Shown here: in pieces, positions 8,996 to 17,326 of the stretch
Layout: the number at the start of each line of letters is the position of its first letter
How positions within the stretch are numbered: the stretch's first letter is position 1
Origin: Shewanella ulleungensis
GTDB taxonomy: Bacteria > Pseudomonadota > Gammaproteobacteria > Enterobacterales > Shewanellaceae
DNA length: 64,000 nucleotides
NCBI RefSeq assembly: GCF_014648315.1
Contig: NZ_BMQW01000001.1
Location: forward strand, 62,001 to 126,000
Reading direction: 5' to 3'
Notes under the pieces: model-generated
Told to the model about the DNA's origin: nothing
Seen by the model: only the letters and a program-made list of their open reading frames with translations
Databases searched by the model: none
Program-made: the position numbers and the translations under genes

Positions 8996-9835
8996 ATGAG
9001 AATAACATGGTTAGTCATGATCGCATCTGTCAGCCTATTATCGGCTTGCAGTATGTTAGTGAGTCAACAAACGGGTAAACAGTCAGTATCAAGCAGCTTA
9101 ATAGACTTTTTGTATCCTGAAAAAGAAGACCGTACAGTGCTCAATGAAGACATCCCCGTACTCACATTACCTGTCAAAGTGGGTATCGCTTTTGTGCCGT
9201 CTTCAGGTGGGCAATATCAAGCTATTCATAATAAAGATCAGTATGAACTACTGGAAAAAGTAAAAGCATCGTTTGTAAAGTACGATTATATTGACCGTAT
9301 TGAGATTATTCCCAGCACGTATCTTGCTGGTGGTGAAGGATTTACAACTTTAGAGCAAGTGGGTCGCTTATACGATGTCGATGTGATGGCATTAGTGTCT
9401 TATGATCAAGTCACTCAGTCAGTAGAAAATAACGCAGCGCTTTTGTACTGGACCATAGTTGGTATGTACGTTATTCCTGGAAATGAGAATACAGTACAAA
9501 CTTTTGTTGATACTGCGGTGTTTGATATTAAAAGCCGCAAAATGCTCTTTAGAGCTCCGGGTATCAGCAAACTCGAAAAACGCACAACTGCCGTTGGCAT
9601 AGACGAAACTTTATCTGATAAATCGATGGAAGGATTTAATATTGCTGTCAGCGATATGACTAAAAACTTAGATGATGAATTAGCACGCTTTAAAGTCAGA
9701 GTAAAAGAAGAGAAAATTGCCAAGGTAGAACATTCAAGCAGCTATAAAGGAAGTGGAGGGGCACTGCATATTGAATTTAGTTTAATATTACTATTTTTGT
9801 GCTTTGTGAGAATTCGTAAATATAAAGGACAATGA
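8996..9835 (+). CDS. lipoprotein with GlyGly-CTERM-like C-terminus (rhombotarget lipoprotein type)
   Basis: A 279-aa protein with sorting signals at both ends. The N-terminus MRITWLVMIASVSLLSAC is a lipoprotein signal with Cys18 as the lipidated residue. The C-terminus has GSGG followed by a hydrophobic helix (about 12 residues) and a basic tail (RIRKYKGQ), the tripartite layout of GlyGly-CTERM proteins processed by rhombosortases. This combination matches the family known as rhombotarget lipoprotein (TIGR04179), from memory. The middle (residues 50-245) has a GIAFVPSSGG segment and no catalytic motif I recognise. A rhombosortase gene is not in the window. A good ribosome binding site (AAAGGAAA) precedes the ATG. 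The gene is followed by a 16-bp perfect hairpin. Confidence 0.75.
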   Translation: MRITWLVMIASVSLLSACSMLVSQQTGKQSVSSSLIDFLYPEKEDRTVLNEDIPVLTLPVKVGIAFVPSSGGQYQAIHNKDQYELLEKVKASFVKYDYIDRIEIIPSTYLAGGEGFTTLEQVGRLYDVDVMALVSYDQVTQSVENNAALLYWTIVGMYVIPGNENTVQTFVDTAVFDIKSRKMLFRAPGISKLEKRTTAVGIDETLSDKSMEGFNIAVSDMTKNLDDELARFKVRVKEEKIAKVEHSSSYKGSGGALHIEFSLILLFLCFVRIRKYKGQ

Positions 9836-9897
9836 TTTATAGATAGAAATGTTTATTTCGTGTGTTCTTTTACTAGTGTAATTATCATAGTGGATGT

Positions 9898-9939
9898 GTA
9901 TATTGAGACTCAATGTAAGAATGTTGAGTCTCAATATAC
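9898..9939. terminator. perfect 16-bp inverted repeat between convergent genes
   Basis: The arms 9898-9913 (GTATATTGAGACTCAA) and 9924-9939 (TTGAGTCTCAATATAC) are exact reverse complements with a 10-base loop. It sits between the convergent ends of the rhombotarget lipoprotein and OmpA-lipoprotein genes. There is no long T-tract, so a bidirectional terminator is an inference from position. The perfection of the arms is unusual. Confidence 0.6.
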
Positions 9940-9971
9940 AAAGTATCAATTCTTGCTTGTTAAACCATCAA

Positions 9972-10463
9972 TTATGACGATTTGTCAGAAACAGAAAAGT
10001 TTACTCGACGAATTTTAGAACGTTCTGAACTTGATAACTTAACACCTTTGTCTTCAATCACTTTAGTGCTTGAAACCAGTTGCGCGCTTGAAATACCTAT
10101 AGAGGTTAAATAGTCAACCAAGCCGTCAGCTCGACGTTGTGCTAATGCTTTATTGTACTTAACAGTACCTTTGTCGTCTGTAAAGCCTTGAACATTCAGT
10201 TCTTTATCAGAATGATTAGCAAGATAATCTGCAATACAGTTCATATGAGTATCAAGTTTACTGTATGATTTGTCGCTATTTAATTCAAAATATACTGGTC
10301 TGAATCCAATCACCATTTCATCATCTGTTTGTAAGGTATATTCAATACATTCAGGAGAAATTGAAAATGTTTTTACAGGTTCTGATACAACAACAGGTGC
10401 TGATTGACAACCCGTTAATGCTAATAAAACTATAGCGGATAATGAAAGGTTTACATGTTTCAT
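9972..10463 (-). CDS. OmpA-domain lipoprotein
   Basis: A 163-aa lipoprotein. The signal MKHVNLSLSAIVLLALTGC ends in lipobox LTGC with Cys19. The C-terminal ~110 residues form an OmpA-like peptidoglycan-binding domain: the motif NVQGFTDDKGTVKYNKALAQRRADGLVDYL contains the conserved TD, the LAxxRA helix and a later Arg region (SERSKIRRVNF). The protein should anchor the outer membrane to peptidoglycan. It is divergent from the first T6SS gene and convergent with the preceding lipoprotein. Peptidoglycan-anchoring accessory proteins occur in T6SS clusters, but the T6SS TssL here already has its own OmpA domain, so a link is only possible. Confidence 0.85.
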   Translation of the reverse strand: MKHVNLSLSAIVLLALTGCQSAPVVVSEPVKTFSISPECIEYTLQTDDEMVIGFRPVYFELNSDKSYSKLDTHMNCIADYLANHSDKELNVQGFTDDKGTVKYNKALAQRRADGLVDYLTSIGISSAQLVSSTKVIEDKGVKLSSSERSKIRRVNFSVSDKSS

Positions 10464-10785
10464 ATTAACGTTAGTCCTTTAAATAATCGGTCCATTAAAA
10501 AAGAATTCGTAAATTACCGATAATGTTTAATTTGGTCAATAGAAAAACGATATTTAAGCGAAATTTCAGAGTGAATTTAATTAATAAACATCCTTTTTGA
10601 TGTTTTTTTTATTTAATACATACTAATGGGTGTTTTATTTTATGGTTATTTCCTTAAATACCGTTTTGTATATTTTTAAGTATTGTTTTTTATATTTTCT
10701 TGCTGCAACATATTGGGGTTATTTTGATTTACTAGGAAGATAGTTTACATACTTTAGGATAATATGAAGGGATTAACCTGTACTT
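10464..10785. other. AT-rich intergenic region upstream of the T6SS
   Basis: A very AT-rich, non-coding region between divergent starts, expected to carry the promoter of the first T6SS operon and of the OmpA-lipoprotein gene. No clear sigma70 or sigma54 promoter was found. The only well-formed element is a rightward terminator-like hairpin at 10586-10610. The ribosome binding site of the kinase gene is poor (AAGGGA about 14 bases before the ATG). Confidence 0.5.
10586..10610 (+). terminator. terminator-like hairpin with no gene upstream on its strand
   Basis: A 7-bp stem AAACATC / GATGTTT with loop CTTTTT, followed by an eight-T tract that begins within the stem (10603-10610). The orientation is rightward. 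No + strand gene lies between the OmpA-lipoprotein start and this hairpin, so it may end a short leader or small RNA, or attenuate the T6SS operon. Confidence 0.45.
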
Positions 10786-12774
10786 ATGGATAAGAGTAAA
10801 GCATCAAATATCACTGCTGAAGATAAAACAGTAGTCGCTGGATTTGAAAATTCTGAAAGCAATTCCAACAAAGTTAATTTGGTCGGAAAATGTTTCAAAA
10901 ATCGATATTTAATTGAATCTAAAATTGGTCATGGCGGTATGAGTGATATATACCGAGCAAAAGACCTTTATTTGGAGTCTTTAAATGTAGCTGATCCATT
11001 TGTTGCAATAAAAGTCTTGTTATCGCAATTATCCAACATCCCTGAAGCTCAACAAGTGCTTATTAAAGAGTCTGTTCAAACTCAGCAGTTATCTCACCCT
11101 AACATTATTCGTGTCTACGATGTCGATACTGATGATGGATATCATTTCATGGTTATGGAGTGGTTGGATGGTGAGTCGCTTGATCAAGTCATTAAACGTT
11201 CAAAACCGCTGGGAATTAATTTCAAAGGGTCAATGAAAATCATTGACCAGATCGCTTCAGCATTATCATATGCTCATCAACAAGGTATTATTCATACCGA
11301 TTTGAAACCTTCAAATATCTTTTTGACTCGTCAAGGAAATATCAAAGTATTCGATTTTGGTGTGGCTAAAAATCTACAGCAAAGAGAAGATCAATATGCC
11401 TTTGCTGAACCAGATCAAGACTCGCCTTTAACAGGCTATACCCCTGCTTATGCAAGTTACGAGCAGCTTACAGGGCAAGATGCTTGTATTGCCGATGATA
11501 TTTTTGCTTTTTCATGCATCAGCTACGAGCTTTTAACCAGTAAGCATCCATATCAACGAATTGCTGCAAATGATGTTGATATAAACAAGAATAAACTGGT
11601 TAAACCGAAGCATATTAGCATGCGATTATGGCCTAGTTTGAAAAAGGGCTTAGCACTTAAAAAAGCACAACGAGCATCATCCATTGATCAAATTATTAAT
11701 AAATTTCACAGCAGAGCCTGGCCTGTCCCGGTCGCGATAGCTGCTGGTGCTGTGTTGGTGATTGGCGGTGTACAAGCACAGCAATATTATCAGTCTCAGT
11801 TAGATGATTTACAAACTAAGGTTGCTAAAACCAATAAAGTACAAAGCGAAGTGCAAGCGTATCAGTTTATTCCTGTGTCCAAATTACTAGACCAAGTAGA
11901 TGATATTCCGGACGATAATGTACTCATCAAAAATGGCTTGTTAAAAACACATCAATCTGAAGTTCTAGACATTGTAGAGCAACAAATTGCATCGCTACCC
12001 AAAAGCGATAATGGCTTATATCAAGATTATGTCAAAATTGCCCAAGTCATTAAAGACGTAGAAGCATACTACCCTGATTCTGTTCGTTTATTACAAATGA
12101 AAAATCAAGCGGATCGAAGCAAACAATCGGTTATAGATGCTTTGTCTGAACGATTGAGTTTATTGTTGTCTCAAGCTCGTTATAACGAGCAGGGGAGTAA
12201 TAATATTGAGTTGATAGTAGAAGGATTAACCTTTGTTGAACCTAATTATCAATATATGGCAAGCAGTGAAGAATATGCTTTGTATTCCGGCTCATTTAAT
12301 AATGCGTTAAAGAAGCATGATATTAATCAAATCGCTGCATTAATTACAACGGGTGAGATTGTCTTTGTTAATTATCCAGAGGCCAAAGCACTGATTAGTT
12401 ATGGAGCAGAGTTAAAGGTCGCTGTTAAGGCATTAAATGACTACCACGAGGCAACAGCTAAAGGCGTAAACGCTGTTTATCCATACGATGCAGCTGAAGT
12501 TTATTATCGAGATACGTTTGATCAATTAACCCTTCGATTAGAAGCAATTGATGACCCTAAAGATTTACAACAGTTTGATAGGGAAGTCAGAGATCTTGCA
12601 ACTAATTTACCTGCTGACTTCAAACCACTCCTGACTCTTGATAAACGTTTAGCTGCGTCATTTTTACGACAAGCAAATATATATTTAGAAAAACAATATC
12701 TGAAAACAGCTCGAGAATTATTTGCTAGAGGCAACGAAATGTATGAACGCCTTAACGGTGTTCAGCGTTTATAA
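10786..12774 (+). CDS. ppkA: T6SS-associated serine/threonine protein kinase (PpkA-like)
   Basis: A 662-aa transmembrane Hanks-type kinase, first gene of the T6SS cluster. The kinase domain spans roughly residues 40-300, with glycine loop GHGGMSDIY at 48-56, VAIK lysine K76, catalytic loop HTDLKPSN at 170-177 (D172 as base) and DFG at 190-192. The usual HRD arginine is Thr171, so this is a non-RD-type kinase that may not need activation-loop phosphorylation. One membrane helix follows (about 312-332). The C-terminal ~330 residues are helical, with no von Willebrand domain of the kind seen in Pseudomonas PpkA. With the FHA protein, PppA phosphatase and TagF in the same operon, it should form the threonine-phosphorylation switch that activates T6SS firing. 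Confidence 0.88.
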   Translation: MDKSKASNITAEDKTVVAGFENSESNSNKVNLVGKCFKNRYLIESKIGHGGMSDIYRAKDLYLESLNVADPFVAIKVLLSQLSNIPEAQQVLIKESVQTQQLSHPNIIRVYDVDTDDGYHFMVMEWLDGESLDQVIKRSKPLGINFKGSMKIIDQIASALSYAHQQGIIHTDLKPSNIFLTRQGNIKVFDFGVAKNLQQREDQYAFAEPDQDSPLTGYTPAYASYEQLTGQDACIADDIFAFSCISYELLTSKHPYQRIAANDVDINKNKLVKPKHISMRLWPSLKKGLALKKAQRASSIDQIINKFHSRAWPVPVAIAAGAVLVIGGVQAQQYYQSQLDDLQTKVAKTNKVQSEVQAYQFIPVSKLLDQVDDIPDDNVLIKNGLLKTHQSEVLDIVEQQIASLPKSDNGLYQDYVKIAQVIKDVEAYYPDSVRLLQMKNQADRSKQSVIDALSERLSLLLSQARYNEQGSNNIELIVEGLTFVEPNYQYMASSEEYALYSGSFNNALKKHDINQIAALITTGEIVFVNYPEAKALISYGAELKVAVKALNDYHEATAKGVNAVYPYDAAEVYYRDTFDQLTLRLEAIDDPKDLQQFDREVRDLATNLPADFKPLLTLDKRLAASFLRQANIYLEKQYLKTARELFARGNEMYERLNGVQRL

Positions 12775-12832
12775 CTGACTCTTAGATAATGGTTGAGTTG
12801 TTTGTTTAGTTGATAAAGGACGATGTAATAAA

Positions 12833-14146
12833 ATGGAATTATCGCTAGAGATTGTGAGTTATCACAGATTATCCCCTGAGCAAATCATAACAAAAGACGT
12901 TATTGATACATTAACCTTAGGTCGATCTGATACATGTGATTGGTATTTACCTGATCCTGAGAAAGTGGTATCTGGTACTCATGCTAGGATCACTAAGCGT
13001 AGCGATGGTTTTTATATTGAAGATTTATCAACCAATGGTCTTTACGTCAACCGCGCTGTTGATGCGTTAGGTGCTAACCGAGAACACAAGGTTGAGCACG
13101 ATGATTTATTTACATTTGGTGATTACGAAATTAGTGCCAAGTTGCCCGTGCAACAAGTTAATACCCATTATCAAGCTCCTCAACATGAGCAAGAATTACC
13201 CGTTACACCAAAGATTAATCATCAAGCGGCTTCTTCAACGGTGTCATCGATGCTTCATTCTGGTGTTGACTCTGACTTAGCGGGTTTTGATTCTGCTATG
13301 TTGTTAAAGCAATCTAGGCAGCAATCGGCAGGTTTGTCTGATATGAATGCTGATTTACAAGACCATTTTCAACCACCAGCTTCAATTCCAGAAGAATGGG
13401 ATAAAGCTATTTTTGGTCAGCCAGAGCCAATAGAGACTGCATTACCAGTTACACAGCAATCAAAGCCATCTGCTGTTCAACAGCCCGCTGTGAGTACTGA
13501 ATCTCCAACAATATCTAATGCCTCACCTGTTGCGAATGTACACGTTAATAATCAAGTCACACCTTCATCTTCGTTAACTAAAGCTTTCTTTCAAGGAATG
13601 GGAGTTAATGAGCAAGATTACGCAGGCGTGTTGAGCGAAGAGTTGATGTTTGAACTTGGTCAAAATATGCAACTGATGCTGACAGGGTTAATGGACTCAT
13701 TACGTCAACGTTCTAAGTTAAAAACAGAATTTAGAATTAATCAAACCACATTCCAACAGCGAGAAAATAATCCATTAAAGTTTTCTGCCACCATTGATGA
13801 TGTATTTCAAAATCTCTTTTTAAGAAAAAGCGCTAGCTTTTTATCTTCGCAACAAGCGATTACGGAAGCATTTAATGACGGTAGAAAACACGACACAGCA
13901 TTAACCGCCGGAACCTTAGGTGCTATTCGTGGATTACTAAATCAATTAGATCCAGATGCTATTGAAACAAAAAGCCAAGGGCAATCGATTACCAGCTTGC
14001 TCGTTCCAGGCCAAAAACAGGTCCGGCAATGGAAAGTGTATCGAAGCCTACATTCAGACTTAAAATCTGAATTCATGCAAGACAGTGCAGCAGCATTATC
14101 AGACGATTTTGTTAAAGCATATGATAATAAAATCAAAACATTATAA
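12833..14146 (+). CDS. tagH: T6SS FHA-domain protein (TagH/Fha)
   Basis: A 437-aa protein with an N-terminal forkhead-associated domain at about residues 20-100. The phosphothreonine-binding signature is visible: LGRSDTCDW, then VSGTHARI and STNGLYVN. A Pro/Gln/Ser-rich linker of about 130 residues leads to a conserved C-terminal domain of about 190 residues (QGMGVNEQDYAGV onward) typical of T6SS FHA proteins (TIGR03354). It is expected to bind the kinase-phosphorylated partner and promote apparatus assembly at the inner membrane. The gene follows the kinase gene by 58 bases and precedes tssJ by 22. Confidence 0.92.
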   Translation: MELSLEIVSYHRLSPEQIITKDVIDTLTLGRSDTCDWYLPDPEKVVSGTHARITKRSDGFYIEDLSTNGLYVNRAVDALGANREHKVEHDDLFTFGDYEISAKLPVQQVNTHYQAPQHEQELPVTPKINHQAASSTVSSMLHSGVDSDLAGFDSAMLLKQSRQQSAGLSDMNADLQDHFQPPASIPEEWDKAIFGQPEPIETALPVTQQSKPSAVQQPAVSTESPTISNASPVANVHVNNQVTPSSSLTKAFFQGMGVNEQDYAGVLSEELMFELGQNMQLMLTGLMDSLRQRSKLKTEFRINQTTFQQRENNPLKFSATIDDVFQNLFLRKSASFLSSQQAITEAFNDGRKHDTALTAGTLGAIRGLLNQLDPDAIETKSQGQSITSLLVPGQKQVRQWKVYRSLHSDLKSEFMQDSAAALSDDFVKAYDNKIKTL

Positions 14147-14168
14147 TTAATTTACTAAGGGCTAATAA

Positions 14169-14639
14169 ATGAAATTGAAGTTAGGTCTATATCAAATTGT
14201 ATTGATGAGTATGTTAGTACTCGTTACAGGTTGTAAAACCATTAACGCAGTAGTACCTCCGTCAACAGACATTACTTTCAACGCAAGTGCAGATGTCAAT
14301 CCTGACATTAATAACCGTCCTTCACCGGTAGTGGTTAAGATTTTCGAATTATCGTCTAGAACAATATTTGATACTCAAGATTTTTTTACGCTCGATGAGT
14401 CTGCTGAAAGCGTACTTGGACCCGATCTTATTCGTAAAGATGAGCTAGAGCTACAACCATCAGAAATACGAGAGTACTCAATGTCTCTTGGCAATAATAC
14501 GCGCTTTGTTGGTGTCATTGTGGCATACCGCGATATTGATTCGTCGCGTTGGCGCTCGGTTGTATCGGTTGATCCAACTGGTTATGACGACGTCATCATT
14601 AACATTGAGAAAATAGCCGTTTATAACTCTGAAAAATAA
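14169..14639 (+). CDS. tssJ: T6SS outer-membrane lipoprotein TssJ
   Basis: A 156-aa lipoprotein whose signal ends LVTGC with Cys22. The mature part has the VasD/TssJ beta-sandwich features: VVKIFELSSRTIFDTQDFF, followed by the loop segment before LELQPSEIREYSM and a C-terminal strand region ending VIINIEKIAVY. TssJ is anchored in the outer membrane and docks the periplasmic tip of TssM. The gene lies between the FHA gene and tssK, as in many clusters, with short spacers that suggest one transcript. Confidence 0.93.
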   Translation: MKLKLGLYQIVLMSMLVLVTGCKTINAVVPPSTDITFNASADVNPDINNRPSPVVVKIFELSSRTIFDTQDFFTLDESAESVLGPDLIRKDELELQPSEIREYSMSLGNNTRFVGVIVAYRDIDSSRWRSVVSVDPTGYDDVIINIEKIAVYNSEK

Positions 14640-14663
14640 TTGTTGTGAATAAATAGGGAAATT

Positions 14664-15992
14664 ATGAGCGATTTTAGCCCAATAGCATGGACAGAGGGCA
14701 TGTTTCTTCGTCCACAACATATGCAACAGCAAGAGCGTTTTTTGCAACACCAGCAAGCACGCATAGCAAACAATAATAATCCATTAGCATGGGGTGTTGT
14801 GAGTTATGAAGTGAACTATAGTCTGTTGCCATTAGGTCAATTTGGTTTAGACCGAATTGACTGCGTATTTCCAGATAACACCTTAGCGTGCTTACCTGAG
14901 CAAAGCCCATTACCCAAGGCAATTACAATACCGACAGGTACTTTTGACCAGCTTGTTTATATTGTGCTGCCGGTCGCTAAAAGTAATGGCTTAAATATTT
15001 CGTCTTCTGAACAAAACCAGATTACTCGATATGTTTACGAAGATCACAATATTGTCGACACGAGTGTTGGCTCTGATGCTATGGAAGTATTACAAGTTGC
15101 GAAACTAGATTGCCGGTTAAAATTACAAAGTGAAGATCGTTCCGGTTATGTCTCAATCGCAATCGCAAGAGTTATTGATGTGACAGAAGAAGGTGTGATC
15201 CGTTTAGACAAAAAATTTATTCCGGCATGCACAGGTATAGAACACATCAAAGCGTTGATGAACGTCACCACAGAAGTGACAGGTATGATTAACCAACGCG
15301 CAGAAGCAATCGCGGGTCGATTAAGCCAATCTCAAGGCACTTCAAGTTCTATTGCTGATTTCTTAATGCTGCAATTATTAAATAAATATCAGCCAATTTT
15401 TGAACATTATAGTTTAGTTAATCATATTCACCCTGAAGTGTTATACCGCACATTAATTGGTTTCTCAGGCGAATTGTCTACCTTCAGTAGTCCGAGTAAA
15501 CGCCCACAAAATTTCCCTCAATATCAACATGATAATTTAACCTACGTGTTTAGTAACACCATGGTTATTGTGAATCACGGTTTAAGCAGTGTCTTAGAGC
15601 AAAGTGCGACCGAACTGATATTAGAGAAAACAAAATTTGGGGTGTATTTCTCAACTATTGCAGATAAAAGTATGTTGGACAATGCTGAGTTCATCTTGGC
15701 TGTTAAAGCTAACGTACCAAATGATGAGTTACGTCAACGTTTACCATCACAAATTAAGATTGGTTCTGTTGAGTCTATTCGTGAACTTGTTAATAACCAA
15801 TTACCTGGTATTGGTATATCTAACTTACCAGTAGCACCAAGACAAGTGCCATATCATGCTGGCTATCACTACTTCCAATTAGATAAAAATAATAGTCATT
15901 GGGTAAAGCTTAAATCAAGTGGTGGAGTTGCTATGCATATATCAGGTGCCTATCCAGATCTTCAACTTGAACTTTGGGCCGTGAGTATTTAA
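14664..15992 (+). CDS. tssK: T6SS baseplate protein TssK
   Basis: A 442-aa cytoplasmic baseplate subunit that links the baseplate to the TssL/TssM membrane complex. The N-terminus carries the family hallmark WTEGMFLRPQHMQQQERF, and the length is standard (about 440-450). The C-terminal domain has the NLPVAPRQVPYHAGYHYFQLD stretch preceded by the loop seen in TssK. The start ATG has a usable ribosome binding site (GGGAAAT). It follows tssJ by 24 bases and precedes tssL by 24. Confidence 0.95.
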   Translation: MSDFSPIAWTEGMFLRPQHMQQQERFLQHQQARIANNNNPLAWGVVSYEVNYSLLPLGQFGLDRIDCVFPDNTLACLPEQSPLPKAITIPTGTFDQLVYIVLPVAKSNGLNISSSEQNQITRYVYEDHNIVDTSVGSDAMEVLQVAKLDCRLKLQSEDRSGYVSIAIARVIDVTEEGVIRLDKKFIPACTGIEHIKALMNVTTEVTGMINQRAEAIAGRLSQSQGTSSSIADFLMLQLLNKYQPIFEHYSLVNHIHPEVLYRTLIGFSGELSTFSSPSKRPQNFPQYQHDNLTYVFSNTMVIVNHGLSSVLEQSATELILEKTKFGVYFSTIADKSMLDNAEFILAVKANVPNDELRQRLPSQIKIGSVESIRELVNNQLPGIGISNLPVAPRQVPYHAGYHYFQLDKNNSHWVKLKSSGGVAMHISGAYPDLQLELWAVSI

Positions 15993-16016
15993 CCGCCAAA
16001 TATTAAGGATAATGTT

Positions 16017-17303
16017 GTGAACGATAAAACCATCGTTAAACCCCGTCCAGGGAAAGGGGCGGGTATGGCTGGCAATAAAACCAAAGTCGATGATAGCCAG
16101 AAAACGTTAATTCAAGATCAGCGAGCAGATAGTAGAACTAATCGTTCTCAATTAAGTTTATCGCAAAATCCGATAGTCGATTTTGCCGGAACATTATTGT
16201 CGATTTGTACTCAACTACGAAACAGCACACAACACGATGATGTGAATACATTACGAGTTCACTGTGTTGAATTAATTAAAAATTATGAGCAACAACTCAG
16301 AAATGCAGATCTCGCATCTGATGACATTAAATCTGCTCGGTATTGTTTATGTTGTTTTATTGATGAAGTGGTATTAAACACTCCTTGGGGAGAACAAAGC
16401 TACTGGGCTTCAGATAGTCTCCTTTCAACTTTTCATAACGAAACGCTCGGCGGGGAGTATTTTTATACCTTACTCGATGCGTCACTTCGTCATCCGGCGG
16501 AAAAGTGTAATTTACTTGAGTTGATGTATTTATGCCTAACGCTCGGCTTTGTTGGAAAAATGAGAGTTGAGCCTCAAGGTAACCAAAAATTAGAAGCATT
16601 ACGTGAGAGAACGTACCTAGCGATCCAATCTTGTAAAGGCGACTTTCATCGCGAGCTGTCTCCTGGATGGCGACAAAATATAGTGCCTAATTTAACCTTT
16701 GAACAACCATTTCCATTATGGGTTATCGGTGCGCTGTTTAGTGTACTTATTTTATTTATCTATATGGGTTTTAACTACAGTATTAATAATTACTCTTCTG
16801 AAGCCTATAAAGAGTTAACTTCAATAGTACCTTGGGAAAAAACCGTAGAAGCACAGCAGCAATTAAGCCGCGATGAAGCATTGCTACTGGAAAAGTTATT
16901 ACAAACTGAAATAGGTAAAGGCTTGCTAGAAGTTGAGCAGCTAAATGACCGAGTGAGGATCCGAATTGGAGCAACTGAATTATTTGCTTCAGGCAACACT
17001 CAACCTCGTTCAGATTTTGAAGCTATTTTAGCCAAAATAGCCCGTACTTTAGAAAGCACAGACGGCAAAATTTTAATTACCGGTCATACCGATGACGAAC
17101 CTATCTTTACTTCTAAATACCCCTCTAACTGGCATTTATCATTGGCTAGGGCAACATCCGTGGCCAATGTTCTTGCAAATAACGCATCTCTCAGTGGTCG
17201 TCTATGGCCAGAAGGTCGTGGAGAGTCAGAACCGCGAGTGGCTAATGATAGCGAGAAACATCGCGCCTTAAATCGTCGAATTGAAATCGACTTATTGTTT
17301 TAA
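16017..17303 (+). CDS. tssL: T6SS inner-membrane protein TssL with C-terminal OmpA domain
   Basis: A 428-aa DotU/TssL fusion. A charged N-terminal tail (~45 residues) precedes the cytoplasmic DotU domain (about 50-225, with the CFIDEVVLNTPWG motif). A single membrane helix near 231-251 follows, then a periplasmic OmpA/MotB-like domain at about 320-428 with ITGHTDDEPI and SLARATSVANVLA. The OmpA part gives the membrane complex its peptidoglycan anchor. The start is GTG at 16017, with AAGGA 8 bases upstream; an ATG at 16012 is out of frame. Confidence 0.94.
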   Translation: MNDKTIVKPRPGKGAGMAGNKTKVDDSQKTLIQDQRADSRTNRSQLSLSQNPIVDFAGTLLSICTQLRNSTQHDDVNTLRVHCVELIKNYEQQLRNADLASDDIKSARYCLCCFIDEVVLNTPWGEQSYWASDSLLSTFHNETLGGEYFYTLLDASLRHPAEKCNLLELMYLCLTLGFVGKMRVEPQGNQKLEALRERTYLAIQSCKGDFHRELSPGWRQNIVPNLTFEQPFPLWVIGALFSVLILFIYMGFNYSINNYSSEAYKELTSIVPWEKTVEAQQQLSRDEALLLEKLLQTEIGKGLLEVEQLNDRVRIRIGATELFASGNTQPRSDFEAILAKIARTLESTDGKILITGHTDDEPIFTSKYPSNWHLSLARATSVANVLANNASLSGRLWPEGRGESEPRVANDSEKHRALNRRIEIDLLF

Positions 17304-17326
17304 TGTGACATAAAGGAATCGCATCA

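Noticed and set aside
10721..10766. Promoter directly before the PpkA-like gene using TTTACA and TAATAT
   Set aside because: The two boxes are only 10 bases apart; no acceptable pair was found in this part.
14478..14756. 92-aa leftward open frame across tssJ and tssK
   Set aside because: It is antisense to two well-supported T6SS genes and has no recognisable features.
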